DNA of 64,000 nt from Ruegeria sp. 6PALISEP08. GTDB taxonomy: Bacteria > Pseudomonadota > Alphaproteobacteria > Rhodobacterales > Rhodobacteraceae. The stretch spans positions 1 through 64,000 of the forward strand of contig NZ_LGXZ01000010.1 of NCBI RefSeq assembly GCF_001238295.1. The letters run 5' to 3'. The notes beneath the pieces are model-generated. The model had not been told where the DNA came from and searched no databases. It was given only the letters and a program-made list of their open reading frames with translations. Both the position numbers and the translations under genes were made by a program. Positions 1-8,833 of this stretch are shown here, one piece after another; the stretch's first letter is position 1; the number at the start of each line of letters is the position of its first letter.

Positions 1-72
1 ACCACCTTCGGTTTCGCCACCGCCTTCGGTTTCGCCGCCGCCTTCGGTTTCGCCGCTACCTTCGGCTTCTTG
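1..72 (-). repeat. 18-bp in-frame tandem repeat encoding GETEGG
   Basis: Four consecutive 18-base units at 1-18, 19-36, 37-54 and 55-72, read on the minus strand. They differ mainly at wobble positions, and the last is the most diverged. The array reaches the window edge, so its full copy number is unknown. Because the unit length is a multiple of three, copy-number change would keep the reading frame. Confidence 0.85.
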
Positions 73-180
73 AGCATATGCTGCATCTACTGTCGCTATG
101 GACAGAATGGCTACAGCAGGTACTCCGGCCAGCGCGATCACGCTCGCTGTTGTCGTCATTAATTTGGACAGAACACTCAT
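1..180 (-). CDS. Exported protein with GETEGG tandem repeats (3' part outside window)
   Basis: Only the first 60 codons are visible; the gene continues past the left edge. The start is the ATG at 178-180, with a GGAGA ribosome binding site about 8 bases upstream. Residues 1 to about 37 form a signal peptide: a basic start, a hydrophobic core rich in Ala/Val/Ile, and a likely cleavage site at AYA-Q. The mature part begins EAEGSG and then repeats the acidic, Gly-rich hexapeptide GETEGG. I do not recognise the family. A low-complexity export tail of this sort suggests a flexible periplasmic or surface protein, but that is inference and the functional part is not in view. Confidence 0.6.
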   Translation of the reverse strand, partial: MSVLSKLMTTTASVIALAGVPAVAILSIATVDAAYAQEAEGSGETEGGGETEGGGETEGG

Positions 181-401
181 CTTAATTCTCCGGTAAAATG
201 ACTTATGCAGTGGCTCAAGCGTAGAGCGCGCACCACAAAACAATTTTGAATTAAGAACGCGGCGCTGAGGTCAGCAGAAACTGGCCCAAAATGAGGAAAA
301 AATGTGGCATTAATGTGCCGGATTCAGCTCATGAGTTTGCGCTTCAAAACGCCTCAACCAAAAGTCGAAATCGGAAATGAAGTTTGGTGAGTCGTTTGTT
401 G

Positions 402-737
402 TTATGCCTTGATCGGATAGCGGTCCGGTTCTTCAAATACATCTATGACACGTGTACCGGCCTTTATCTTGCCACCGTGTTCGACGCCTGAGGGGATCGA
501 ATAGCTGTCGCCGGGGCCGAATGTTCTGGTCTCAGTGCCGATGGTCAGTTCAACCTCGCCCTCGATTACTGTACCCCATTGAGCCCTGTGAGAGTGTGCT
601 GGCAACTCAAAGTCTTCGAGAAACGTAAAGAACGCAACCAAACCCGCATCCGACCGGATTACGGCGGTCTGAACCACTTCTTCCGGGAACGGGACGTCGA
701 GGCTGGGAAAGGCTGTGATGAAATCGGGATAGGTCAT
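402..737 (-). CDS. Small cupin-domain protein
   Basis: A 111-residue single-domain cupin. The first cupin motif shows the metal-binding pair HSH at about residues 48-50, but the usual Glu that follows is not obvious (Arg-Ala-Gln-Trp instead). The second motif reads GDSYSIPSGVEH and supplies the later His. Such proteins bind a metal or small ligand in a beta barrel; the substrate cannot be deduced here. I chose the ATG at 735-737, which has AGGA upstream, over a TTG 23 codons earlier. It is transcribed divergently from the small gene at 854 and stands alone otherwise. Confidence 0.75.
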   Translation of the reverse strand: MTYPDFITAFPSLDVPFPEEVVQTAVIRSDAGLVAFFTFLEDFELPAHSHRAQWGTVIEGEVELTIGTETRTFGPGDSYSIPSGVEHGGKIKAGTRVIDVFEEPDRYPIKA

Positions 738-853
738 GAAATGGTCCTGTGTCGTCTTGGATCGGTTTTCTCCCGGCACTATGGCCTCTGGATTACCTGT
801 CTGCAATTCCCGGCTGCTTGACCGTGGGCGGGCGCACGGCTATGGCCCCATGC

Positions 854-1198
854 ATGGAAAAGCAAAAGAAACCCTCGCGTCAGCAAGTTTATACCCTTCT
901 GGTTCAGATCGGTCGCAAGGATGGCGACGGGTTGCCCGAGGGGGCAACGGGTGCAGCGCTTATCTGTTATGCCAGCGGTGTAGATGAGGCCGAGGCCGTG
1001 CGCGAGACGGTGGCTATTTTGAAACAAGCCGATACTGCGCCTCTGGACGTCACCGGGTACGGCACCTTGGCCGAGCGAGAAGCACAGGGGCACGATATCG
1101 AGCCAGACGAACGCGCCCTGATGCAGCGTGCACTGGATGAAAACGCCGTAATTGTCGCGCAGATGACGCCGTTTTTCGGAGACGAGGCGCAAGCCTAG
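854..1198 (+). CDS. Conserved-looking small protein of unknown function
   Basis: A soluble protein of about 114 residues, starting [11 protein letters not shown], with no signal peptide or membrane segment and an acidic C-terminal half. I do not recognise the family. The ATG at 854 is chosen because the sequence becomes protein-like there; an in-frame ATG at 842 would add four residues, and neither has a strong ribosome binding site. Its stop TAG shares the palindrome CTAG with the stop of the convergent channel gene, so the two genes overlap by three bases with no room for a terminator between them. Confidence 0.55.
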   Translation: MEKQKKPSRQQVYTLLVQIGRKDGDGLPEGATGAALICYASGVDEAEAVRETVAILKQADTAPLDVTGYGTLAEREAQGHDIEPDERALMQRALDENAVIVAQMTPFFGDEAQA

Positions 1199-2253
1199 TT
1201 CCGGGCGCCGAACCACTTGCGGTAAATCTCGTCATAGGTTCCGTCTTCGCGCAGCGAAAGCAGAGCCTGGTTGACATCCTCGACCAGGGGCGAACCGGTC
1301 GGAAATGCGATACCGTAGTTCTCGCGCAGGAAAACACCGCCTGTCATAGACGCAATACGCCGCCCTTCATGGGATGCATAGTAGGACAGGATGGGTGCAT
1401 CGAACACCACCGCGTCCAAATCCTTGGCCTGGAAGGCGTCAAGCATCTGTTCCAGCCCCGTATAGCCAGTGAATTCGATCTCGCGCCGGTTCAGAAAGCT
1501 CGCTGCGGTCGAATTCGAAATGGTGCCGACAGTCTTACCGTACAAGTCGTTCACCGAATTCACGCTGCCAGTGATCGCGTCCACGGTCATGACCGACGTA
1601 ATACGGGCGGTGAAAACCGATACGATGAACAATGATGAAACGACCAGAACCACACCCAGAAGCCGGCCAAAGGGGGTGCGGGGCATCCTTTCTTCAAATC
1701 CGCCATTCACAACAAGGTTCAGCGCCCACCAGAACGAAGGAAACCAGGCCTCGTTCAGCTTGCGGTCGAAATAGGGTTGGGCGCGCCGCTCAAAGCTCCA
1801 CATCAACATGCCGCCACCCAGGAGGATGGCAAAAGCCAGACCAATGGCGATGAACAACTCTCTGGAAAGCAGTGCATGCAGAAGGGACGGCTGGCGGGCG
1901 GCCTCTGATGGTACCATGATCTGTAACCCCGCCTCAAAAATCGGCTGGGTGAAATCCATCTGCGTTTCCCGCTGGGCGGTGATCGAGATATTGGCGATGG
2001 CAAGATCCGCAGACCCATCCTGCACTGCATCAAGCATATCCGGAAAGGATTCGACGCGATTGACCGTGTAATCCCAATTCAATGACTCCGCCAATGCGGA
2101 CAGCAGATCCATCGAAAAGCCGGTTTCAGTGCCGTCCTCGACATAGGAAAACGGCGGGCGGGTCACCGTAGTGACCGTAAGGGACTGTGCCATGCTCTGC
2201 TGTGCTAGAACGGCGAAAGTCAGGCTGATCAGTGCGAAGAATGCGCGCTTCAT
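1195..2253 (-). CDS. Ionotropic-glutamate-receptor-like channel / ligand-binding membrane protein
   Basis: A 352-residue protein with the plan of prokaryotic glutamate-receptor channels: signal peptide (1-23), first lobe of a type-3 periplasmic solute-binding domain (about 25-120), membrane helix (132-152), re-entrant pore loop (about 170-188), second membrane helix (195-217) and second ligand lobe (232-352). The pore region from FWWALN to PFGR aligns without gaps to the KcsA-type pore (WWS/A...TVGYGD...P.T..GR), but the filter position reads NGGFEE. The ligand is probably an amino acid, by family resemblance only. The start is the ATG at 2251-2253, preceded by AGGTGA; an upstream ORF extension lacks a signal peptide at its front. 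It is divergent from dapE. Confidence 0.8.
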   Translation of the reverse strand: MKRAFFALISLTFAVLAQQSMAQSLTVTTVTRPPFSYVEDGTETGFSMDLLSALAESLNWDYTVNRVESFPDMLDAVQDGSADLAIANISITAQRETQMDFTQPIFEAGLQIMVPSEAARQPSLLHALLSRELFIAIGLAFAILLGGGMLMWSFERRAQPYFDRKLNEAWFPSFWWALNLVVNGGFEERMPRTPFGRLLGVVLVVSSLFIVSVFTARITSVMTVDAITGSVNSVNDLYGKTVGTISNSTAASFLNRREIEFTGYTGLEQMLDAFQAKDLDAVVFDAPILSYYASHEGRRIASMTGGVFLRENYGIAFPTGSPLVEDVNQALLSLREDGTYDEIYRKWFGARN

Positions 2254-2463
2254 ATTCAATTCACCTGTTTCGCGGCCCTGTAACGCGATTGTGCTGTGCA
2301 CGGCAAGATGGTCGCCGGGTAAACTGCTTTGATTTATTGGGGTGTCGTTTTGAAATCTTGTCATTCGGATGAAGGGTTTTTTTGCGGATTGGGGTTGGAA
2401 AACCGGCCAATTCGTTGAATCTGTGCGCGAACCCGCGAAAGACACTGTTCCAGAGGCCAATGC

Positions 2464-3603
2464 ATGACCGACCCCGTTCAATTGACAGCCGATCTGATCC
2501 GTTGCCCATCGGTCACACCCGAAGAAGGCGGCGCGCTTGTTTTGCTCGAGTCGGTTCTGTCGGACGCGGGGTTCGACTGCACGCGTGTTGATCGTGGAAG
2601 CATCTGCAACCTGTTCGCCAGATGGGGCCAGAAAGGCCACGCGCGCAGTTTCGGCTTCAACGGTCACACCGATGTTGTTCCGGTCGGGGACGAGGTGGCG
2701 TGGACGATGCCGCCTTTCGGAGCAGAGGTGCGGGACGGCGTGATGTATGGGCGGGGCACCACAGATATGAAGTCCGGGGTCGCGGCTTTTGCGGCTGCGG
2801 CGATGGACTTTGTCCGCGACACGCCGCCGGACGGAGCCATCATCCTGACGATCACAGGTGATGAAGAAGGCGATGCTGTGGATGGCACCACCGCCTTGCT
2901 CGACTACATGTACAGTGCGGATGAACGCATGTCAGTCTGTCTGGTGGGAGAACCCACATGCCCGAACAAGATGGGTGAGATGATCAAGATCGGCCGGCGG
3001 GGCTCGATGACCGCGTGGTTTACAGTCACGGGCGTTCAGGGGCATTCGGCCTATCCGCATCGGGCCAAGAACCCCTTGCCTGCCATTGCGCGGCTGATGG
3101 ACCGTTTGGCTAGCCACGAACTGGATCAAGGAACGGACCATTTCGATGCTTCTACATTGGCGGTGGTCACCATAGACACCGGGAACGCCGCCACCAACGT
3201 GATCCCGGCGCAATGCAGCGGAGCGGTCAACATCCGCTTCAATGACCTGCACTCAGGTGCCAGCTTGAGTGACTGGTTGAAGTCAGAGGCGGATCAGGTT
3301 TCTGCTGAGTATGGCGTTGAAGTTGACGTTAAAATCAAGATTTCAGGGGAAAGCTTTTTGACCCCGCCCGGAGCCTTGTCGGATTTGGTCGCCGATGCGG
3401 TTGAAGCTGAAACCGGAGTCACGCCAGAGCTGTCCACAACCGGTGGTACGTCGGATGCACGGTTCGTCAAGAACCATTGTCCTGTTGTCGAGTTCGGGCT
3501 GGTCGGGCGCACAATGCATCAGGTGGATGAATGCGTTGAGGTGGCGCAGATCGAGCAGCTCAAGGCGGTCTATACACGCATCCTGACGGACTTTTTTGCA
3601 TGA
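2464..3603 (+). CDS. dapE: Succinyl-diaminopimelate desuccinylase
   Basis: A 379-residue zinc aminopeptidase-fold enzyme that hydrolyses N-succinyl-LL-diaminopimelate to LL-diaminopimelate and succinate, in the succinylase route to lysine and peptidoglycan DAP. Visible features are His68 and Asp70 in GHTDVVP, metal-bridging Asp101 in TDMKSG, catalytic Glu134 with Glu135 in GDEEGD, a dimerisation domain starting near residue 178 (RGSMTAWF...GHSAYPH), and the C-terminal [10 protein letters not shown] motif. Length is typical. The ATG at 2464 follows GAGG. It overlaps the next gene by ATGA, so three genes probably form one transcript. A DapC-like aminotransferase lies far away at 60.6 kb. Confidence 0.95.
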   Translation: MTDPVQLTADLIRCPSVTPEEGGALVLLESVLSDAGFDCTRVDRGSICNLFARWGQKGHARSFGFNGHTDVVPVGDEVAWTMPPFGAEVRDGVMYGRGTTDMKSGVAAFAAAAMDFVRDTPPDGAIILTITGDEEGDAVDGTTALLDYMYSADERMSVCLVGEPTCPNKMGEMIKIGRRGSMTAWFTVTGVQGHSAYPHRAKNPLPAIARLMDRLASHELDQGTDHFDASTLAVVTIDTGNAATNVIPAQCSGAVNIRFNDLHSGASLSDWLKSEADQVSAEYGVEVDVKIKISGESFLTPPGALSDLVADAVEAETGVTPELSTTGGTSDARFVKNHCPVVEFGLVGRTMHQVDECVEVAQIEQLKAVYTRILTDFFA

Positions 3604-4025
3604 ATTTTGACATTGAAGTTACGCAAGACTTACCATCTTGTTTTGCTCTGCGGCATCAGGTTTTCGTTCTCGAGCAGGGGGTCCCCGTATCGGAAGAGCA
3701 GGACGCGCTGGACAATGCAGCGATCCATCTTTTGGCGCGGGACGTGCAAGGGCCGTTAGGAACAGCACGCATTGTCTGCGACAGGGGCACGGCCAAGATC
3801 GGTCGAGTCTGTGTTCTGGCTCGGGCTCGGGGGCAGGGATTGGGGGCTGACCTGATACGCAAAGCGGTCGACCTTGCCCGAGCCGATCCAGAGATCAATA
3901 AAGTAAAGCTCGGTGCACAAACACACGCCGTTAGGTTTTATGAAAAACTCGGCTTTACTCCTTTGGGGCCGGTGTATCTGGATGCCGGGATTGAGCATCG
4001 CGACATGGTACGGGACTTGCCGTGA
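3600..4025 (+). CDS. GNAT-family acetyltransferase (ElaA-like)
   Basis: A 141-residue acetyltransferase. The acetyl-CoA pyrophosphate loop is visible as RGQGLG at residues 77-82, preceded by the beta strand GRVCVLA and followed by a helix, and the C-terminal stretch [10 protein letters not shown] is the usual GNAT motif B. The N-terminal part ([12 protein letters not shown]) resembles ElaA-like members. The acceptor substrate is unknown. The start ATG overlaps the dapE stop (ATGA), and its own stop overlaps the next start (GTGA), so translation is probably coupled along this operon. Confidence 0.8.
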   Translation: MNFDIEVTQDLPSCFALRHQVFVLEQGVPVSEEQDALDNAAIHLLARDVQGPLGTARIVCDRGTAKIGRVCVLARARGQGLGADLIRKAVDLARADPEINKVKLGAQTHAVRFYEKLGFTPLGPVYLDAGIEHRDMVRDLP

Positions 4026-4597
4026 GGCGTACTTTGGTGATCATGGTGAAGGAACCTCATCCAGGTCGTGTGAAAACCCGTTTGGGTCGCGACATCGGTA
4101 TGGTGGGTGCGGCATGGTGGTTCCGGCACCAGACCCGGTCCTTGATCCGGCGGTTGCGTGATCCGCGTTGGCAGATTGTGCTGGCGGTGTCACCGGATGC
4201 AGAGGGTCTGAACAGCCGGGTCTGGCCTGCTGATTTGCCACGCGCGCCACAGGGGCGCGGTGACTTGGGCGACCGGATGGGACGAATGCTGCGGGGCATG
4301 CCCAAAGGTCCGGTTTGCCTAATCGGCGCCGATATTCCGGGAATTTCACGCGTTCACATTGCCCGGGCTTTTGATGGGCTGGGTCGATCTCAGATGGTGT
4401 TCGGCCCTGCGCCGGATGGTGGCTATTGGCTGGTTGGGGCGCAGCGCTACGCGACTTTGCCCACAGGTCTGTTTCGGGATGTACGCTGGTCGACGGAACA
4501 CGCTTTGGCCGACACGCTGGCCTCGATTCCCGGCTGCCGTGTGTCCTTTCTGGACCACCTGCACGACGTCGATACGATCGCCGATCTGAAACCCTGA
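4022..4597 (+). CDS. DUF2064 / TIGR04282-type glycosyltransferase-like protein
   Basis: A 191-residue protein with a nucleotide-diphospho-sugar transferase fold signature: N-terminal strand LVIMVKEPHPG followed by VKTRLG, a central LIGADIPGI (putative metal-binding Asp), and FGPAPDGGYWLVG. This family is found beside varied metabolic genes, and its true substrate in most genomes is unknown. The GTG at 4022 is used as start because it keeps the first beta strand and overlaps the previous stop as GTGA. The nearest alternative, an internal ATG, would cut into that strand. Confidence 0.75.
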   Translation: MRRTLVIMVKEPHPGRVKTRLGRDIGMVGAAWWFRHQTRSLIRRLRDPRWQIVLAVSPDAEGLNSRVWPADLPRAPQGRGDLGDRMGRMLRGMPKGPVCLIGADIPGISRVHIARAFDGLGRSQMVFGPAPDGGYWLVGAQRYATLPTGLFRDVRWSTEHALADTLASIPGCRVSFLDHLHDVDTIADLKP

Positions 4598-4644
4598 GGT
4601 TTTTTGGTCATGACGCGGTCGCAAACGCGTGATAGGCCGAAAGT

Positions 4645-6903
4645 ATGACTCGCATTCCCACCAAGCAGGAGGTCCTCGACTGGATCTCAGCGAACCCCAC
4701 CCTCACGTCAAAACGCGATATTGCCAAAGCCTTTGGCATCAAGGGCGCGGATCGGATTGATCTGAAGCGCATCCTCAAAGAGCTTGAGGCGGAAGGGCAT
4801 CTGGAAAAGCGCAATCGCAGCTATCGCGATCCGGATCGCTTGCCGCCTGTCAGTGTGTTGCAGGTGAAAGCGCCGAACGCCGATGGCGATTTGTTCGCGC
4901 GTCCGCTGGAATGGCATGGCGAGGGGGTTGAACCCACCGTCCTGATCATAGCCCGCGCCAGTGATCCGGCACTGGGCGAGGGCGACCGTATTCTGGCCCG
5001 CCTGACTGTGGTGCATGAAGAAGACCACAACTACGAGGCCCGCCTGATCCGTCGCATTGGGACCAACCCGCGCAAAATCGTCGGCATCTTTCGCAAAGGA
5101 GCCGAGGGCGGGCGTATTGTGCCCATCGACAAGGCAGGTTCCACCGAGTGGCTGGTCCATGATGGCGCGGTTTTGGGGGCAAAGGACGGTGAACTGGTCG
5201 AGGCTGAACAGGCAGGACCCAAGAACCGTATGGGACTGCCCCGTGCGCGTATTGTTGAACGGTTGGGTGATCCGACTGCGCCCAAGGCGGTGTCATTAAT
5301 CGCGATCCATCAACACGGTATTCCGGATGATTTCCCCGACAAGGTGATTGCAGAGGCGGACAAGGCCAAGCCAGTTGGTTTGAATGGTCGCGAAGACCTT
5401 CGGGATATGCCTTTGTTGACCATCGACCCTTCGGATGCGCGCGATCACGACGACGCCTGCTATGCGCATGCTGATGACGACCCCAAGAACCCCGGCGGTC
5501 ATGTGATCTGGGTCGCCATCGCTGATGTCGCTGCCTACGTGCAGCCAGGCACGGCATTGGATCGCGAGGCGCGCAAGCGTGGCAATTCCAGCTATTTCCC
5601 TGACCGGGTTGTGCCGATGCTGCCGGATCGTCTGTCGGGCGATCTGTGTTCTCTGCACGAAGGCGTGCCGCGCGCCTGTATCGCCGTGCGGATGCAGATC
5701 GACGCGGATGGGAACAAGATTGGCCATCGCTTTGTCCGCGGTCTGATGCGGTCGGCTGCCTCGCTGAATTATACCGAGGTGCAAGAGGCTATCGACGGCA
5801 ATCCGAACGACCGAACCGGGCCGTTGCTAGAGCCGGTTCTGAATCCGCTTTACGCCGCTTATGCCGCGTTGAAGAAGGCGCGTACGGTGCGGCAGCCCCT
5901 GGAGCTGGATCTGCCAGAGCGTAAGATCGTTCTGTCCGACACAGGTGAAGTGACGAGCGTCGCTTTCCGAGACCGGCTGGACGCCCATAAGCTGATCGAG
6001 GAATTTATGATCCTCGCTAATGTTGCCGCAGCTGAGACCCTGATCGCCAAGCGTCGGCCCCTGCTGTTCCGCGTGCACGAAGAACCCGCGCCGGAGAAAC
6101 TGGAAAGTCTTCGGGAAACAGCGCAGGCGGCGGGCTTGAATCTCGCCAAGGGGCAGGTTTTGCAAACCCGTCACCTGAACGCGCTGCTGAACGCGGCTGC
6201 TGGGAACGAGGATGCCGAACTGATCAACCTGACCACCCTACGGTCGATGGCGCAGGCTTATTACAACTCTGAGAATTTCGGTCATTTCGGGTTGGCGCTG
6301 CGGAACTATGCGCATTTCACCTCGCCCATCCGCCGCTATGCCGACCTGATCGTACACCGGGCGCTGATCTCGGCCCATGGCTGGGGCAAGGACGGTCTGA
6401 CCGAAGATGAAATTATGCGACTGGACGAGACAGCCACGCATATCTCGGATACCGAGCGCCGATCCATGATGGCCGAGCGGGACACGACCGATCGTTATCT
6501 GGCCGCCTATCTGAGCGAGCGGGTGGGCAATGAGTTCTCTGGCCGGATCAGCGGCATCGCCCGGTTCGGGGCCTTTGTGAAGATGGACGAAACCGGAGCG
6601 GACGGGTTGGTGCCAGTGCGATCTTTGGGGCGCGAGTTCTTTCATTTCGACCGCGAGGCCGGGACGCTGATGGGATCGGACTCCGGGCTGATCATCGCCA
6701 TAGGCCAGCGCGTCACCGTGCGCCTGACCGAAGCGACGCCTGTTACCGGTGGTTTGGAACTGGAGCTTTTGTCAATCGATGATCAGGCGCTGCCGCGCGG
6801 GCGGGGATCTGCAAAACGGGGGACCCGCCGAAAGGCCGTCAGCACCAAGCGCAAGAAGGACAAGATCAAGCGCAAGGTGGAGCGCAAGCGCCGTCAGAGG
6901 TGA
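4645..6903 (+). CDS. rnr: Ribonuclease R
   Basis: A 752-residue 3'-to-5' exoribonuclease of the RNR/RNase II family, which degrades structured RNA such as mRNA fragments and defective rRNA. In order it has an N-terminal winged-helix-like region (about 1-65, with LTSKRDIAKAFGIKG), cold-shock-like OB folds, and the RNB catalytic domain with the metal-binding DPSDARDHDDA motif near residue 260. A C-terminal S1 domain (about 630-710, FSGRISGIARFGAFV) and a strongly basic Lys/Arg tail follow. Size and order match RNase R rather than RNase II. The end overlaps the convergent DUF1801 gene by 10 bases. Confidence 0.95.
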   Translation: MTRIPTKQEVLDWISANPTLTSKRDIAKAFGIKGADRIDLKRILKELEAEGHLEKRNRSYRDPDRLPPVSVLQVKAPNADGDLFARPLEWHGEGVEPTVLIIARASDPALGEGDRILARLTVVHEEDHNYEARLIRRIGTNPRKIVGIFRKGAEGGRIVPIDKAGSTEWLVHDGAVLGAKDGELVEAEQAGPKNRMGLPRARIVERLGDPTAPKAVSLIAIHQHGIPDDFPDKVIAEADKAKPVGLNGREDLRDMPLLTIDPSDARDHDDACYAHADDDPKNPGGHVIWVAIADVAAYVQPGTALDREARKRGNSSYFPDRVVPMLPDRLSGDLCSLHEGVPRACIAVRMQIDADGNKIGHRFVRGLMRSAASLNYTEVQEAIDGNPNDRTGPLLEPVLNPLYAAYAALKKARTVRQPLELDLPERKIVLSDTGEVTSVAFRDRLDAHKLIEEFMILANVAAAETLIAKRRPLLFRVHEEPAPEKLESLRETAQAAGLNLAKGQVLQTRHLNALLNAAAGNEDAELINLTTLRSMAQAYYNSENFGHFGLALRNYAHFTSPIRRYADLIVHRALISAHGWGKDGLTEDEIMRLDETATHISDTERRSMMAERDTTDRYLAAYLSERVGNEFSGRISGIARFGAFVKMDETGADGLVPVRSLGREFFHFDREAGTLMGSDSGLIIAIGQRVTVRLTEATPVTGGLELELLSIDDQALPRGRGSAKRGTRRKAVSTKRKKDKIKRKVERKRRQR

Positions 6904-7280
6904 TAGGTAAGCGCCCGGGCAATCAGCCAGCCATGGCGGGTTACGTCGATCTGGCTTGGGTCATCGAACAGGATGGCCCGGTTCCCGTCAATCCGATCCT
7001 CACCTGGAAAGGCCGAGGTGAAATCGCCCATCAATCGGCTCTGACAATGCACGAACAGCGCGAAGCGTGCCGACTTGTGAGCCCCAAGCCGGATCGTTGA
7101 TCCTTTGGGCGCAAGGTAGGCGGGCTGGCCCCAACGCAGTTCCTCACGCAGAGGATTGGCGGCGGGCAGAGATGTCGCCGTGTCAAAAACCAGCTCTCGT
7201 AACCCCAAAACCCCCGCACGCGTGAGCGGGGGGAGGGCCTCGAATACCGCGGCGACTTGAGGATCATCAAAGGGTTTCAA
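6894..7280 (-). CDS. DUF1801 domain protein
   Basis: A 128-residue soluble protein of the DUF1801 (YdhG/YjbR-like) type, with the family's conserved LREELRWGQPAYLAPKGSTIRLG and the later alpha-beta elements ending in a helix. Function is unknown in the family. The start is the TTG at 7278-7280, which overlaps the stop of the upstream GST gene (TTGA), so the two are probably translated together; no later Met would leave the domain whole. Its stop lies inside the end of rnr on the other strand. Confidence 0.75.
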   Translation of the reverse strand: MKPFDDPQVAAVFEALPPLTRAGVLGLRELVFDTATSLPAANPLREELRWGQPAYLAPKGSTIRLGAHKSARFALFVHCQSRLMGDFTSAFPGEDRIDGNRAILFDDPSQIDVTRHGWLIARALTYHL

Positions 7281-7972
7281 ACGGGTATCGCCTTTTCCAT
7301 CTGGTCCACGTAGCTGTTCAACAGGTTATCCTGTTTGATGCGGCGGGTCAGCGGGGTATCTGCTGGCGTCGCGCGCATTGCAGCCAGCATTGGGCCGACA
7401 CTCATGTCCGCGGAAGTTGGTCGGTCCCCCAACAGGAACGAAGATTGCCAAAGATAGGCCGAGATCGCCTCGAGATCGCGTTCAACCCGGTCCAGCCGCT
7501 CAGAGAGTGAGAACCGCCCTATCCCTTGTGATGTGATCCCTTTCAGAACAGATTTTCGGATCGCATTGGACGCCGGTTTGCGGATCAGGGCGGGTATCCC
7601 GGTAAAGAAGGTTTCCCGCAAGATCGGCCATACGTCGTCATTGCCCCAGCGATCCAGAACGATATGAAAATACAGATGCTCTTCGGCCATGCGCACCAAA
7701 GCGCGGGATTGCGCCCTTTCCACATCTGTCAGGCCCTGATCGAAATCTGCGCCATTGGTTTCCAGCCAATCTCGGATCAGGTCGCTGTCGGGGATCAGAC
7801 GTTCGGGCGTGCGCAGCACAGGCAGTTTCTGATGCGGCATCTTTCGGGGATCCAGCATGTCAGAGCGCTGCCAATCCTGACCGGAGTGTTGCAGCATCAA
7901 AGCCGTTTTGACGCAGAATGGGCTGGCACTGAACAGGCCGAAGGCAGAAGGATAGGTGAGAAGGGTCAGCAT
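7277..7972 (-). CDS. Glutathione S-transferase family protein
   Basis: A 231-residue protein with an N-terminal thioredoxin-like glutathione-binding domain (about 1-75: LTYPSAFGLFSASPFCVKTALML, then KMPHQKLPVL, then the glutathione-contacting IPDSDLI) and an all-helical C-terminal domain. The Ser/Cys pair in the first helix is where the catalytic residue normally sits. The substrate is unknown. The ATG at 7970-7972 is used; a TTG nine codons upstream is less likely. It is cotranscribed with DUF1801 and divergent from a WYL regulator across an 84-base gap holding a perfect palindrome, so it is probably that regulator's target. Confidence 0.8.
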   Translation of the reverse strand: MLTLLTYPSAFGLFSASPFCVKTALMLQHSGQDWQRSDMLDPRKMPHQKLPVLRTPERLIPDSDLIRDWLETNGADFDQGLTDVERAQSRALVRMAEEHLYFHIVLDRWGNDDVWPILRETFFTGIPALIRKPASNAIRKSVLKGITSQGIGRFSLSERLDRVERDLEAISAYLWQSSFLLGDRPTSADMSVGPMLAAMRATPADTPLTRRIKQDNLLNSYVDQMEKAIPV

Positions 7973-8017
7973 CACTGTGCTCCGTTTTTGGCGATGCAAA
8001 ATGTGTAATCGGGGCTA

Positions 8018-8034
8018 ATGACAGTTTCTGTCAT
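8018..8034. promoter_or_regulatory. Putative operator palindrome for the WYL regulator
   Basis: A perfect inverted repeat ATGACAG-TTT-CTGTCAT in the 84-base gap between the divergent GST and WYL-regulator genes. WYL/YafY-type regulators commonly bind TGACA...TGTCA palindromes beside their own gene, and the location here fits control of both directions. Confidence 0.6.
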
Positions 8035-8056
8035 CAGGTTTAAGCTAGAATGCATC

Positions 8057-8770
8057 ATGTCCCGTACCGCCCGATTGTTCCAACTGATGCAGGCCCTGCG
8101 TTCGGGCCCGTCGCCCAAAACTTCTGCGCAACTGGCGCAGGATCTGGATGTGTCTGCCCGGACCGTCCACCGCGATATCGATGCGCTGCGTGGTCTGGGG
8201 GCTGTTATCGACGGCGAAGCTGGGTTTGGGTTTACACTGATTGAGGATGCGACACTGCCCCCGCTGGGTTTCACCGACGATGAGCTTGAGGCGCTGGTTC
8301 TGGGCCTGCGCGAAGTTCAGGTCATTGGTGATCCGTCTTTGGCGGATGCCGCCGGTGCGGCCCTTCGAAAGCTTCAGGGCCGTTTGCCCCCGCGTCAGTC
8401 GCACCGGCTGAGCCACGCAATCTTGGCGGCTACCCGGTTTGACCGCCCCCCGGCGCCGACGATTGACGCGGCAACGTTGCGGCAGGCGGCTTGGGACGAG
8501 CGCGCGGTGGAGTTTTCGTATACGGATGCAAAGGGTCAGGCTACGCTTCGGCGCGTAAATCCGCTTAGCATCGTCTATATGGACCGTTCGAACGTGTTGC
8601 TAAGCTGGTGTTATCTGAGACAGGATTTCCGTGTTTTTCGCCTGGACCGGATGCAGGATATGCGTGTGACGGATCAAAGCTTTAGACCAAACCGCGTGCC
8701 GATGCTGCGCGACGTTCTGGCCCGCATCCGCGCGGACCGGGAAGCACAAGAGCGCGAAACAGGGGGCTGA
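8057..8770 (+). CDS. WYL-domain (YafY-like) transcriptional regulator
   Basis: A 237-residue regulator with an N-terminal winged helix-turn-helix (about 1-60, ending in the recognition segment VSARTVHRDIDALRGLG) and a C-terminal WYL domain (about 130-210), where ligand-sensing residues sit in the NPLSIVYMDRSNVLLSWCYLRQDFRVFRLDRM region. WYL domains sense nucleic-acid-like or small ligands in other systems; the ligand is unknown here. The ATG at 8057 is preferred over the one at 8018, because 8018 lies in the operator and the family begins with MSRTARLFQL-type sequence. It probably represses itself and the divergent GST-DUF1801 pair. Confidence 0.85.
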   Translation: MSRTARLFQLMQALRSGPSPKTSAQLAQDLDVSARTVHRDIDALRGLGAVIDGEAGFGFTLIEDATLPPLGFTDDELEALVLGLREVQVIGDPSLADAAGAALRKLQGRLPPRQSHRLSHAILAATRFDRPPAPTIDAATLRQAAWDERAVEFSYTDAKGQATLRRVNPLSIVYMDRSNVLLSWCYLRQDFRVFRLDRMQDMRVTDQSFRPNRVPMLRDVLARIRADREAQERETGG

Positions 8771-8833
8771 GTGCTTTGTGATTTGCTGATTTTGCGCTAC
8801 CCTGGGGTTGAGCAGTGATCAGGAAAATTCGGT

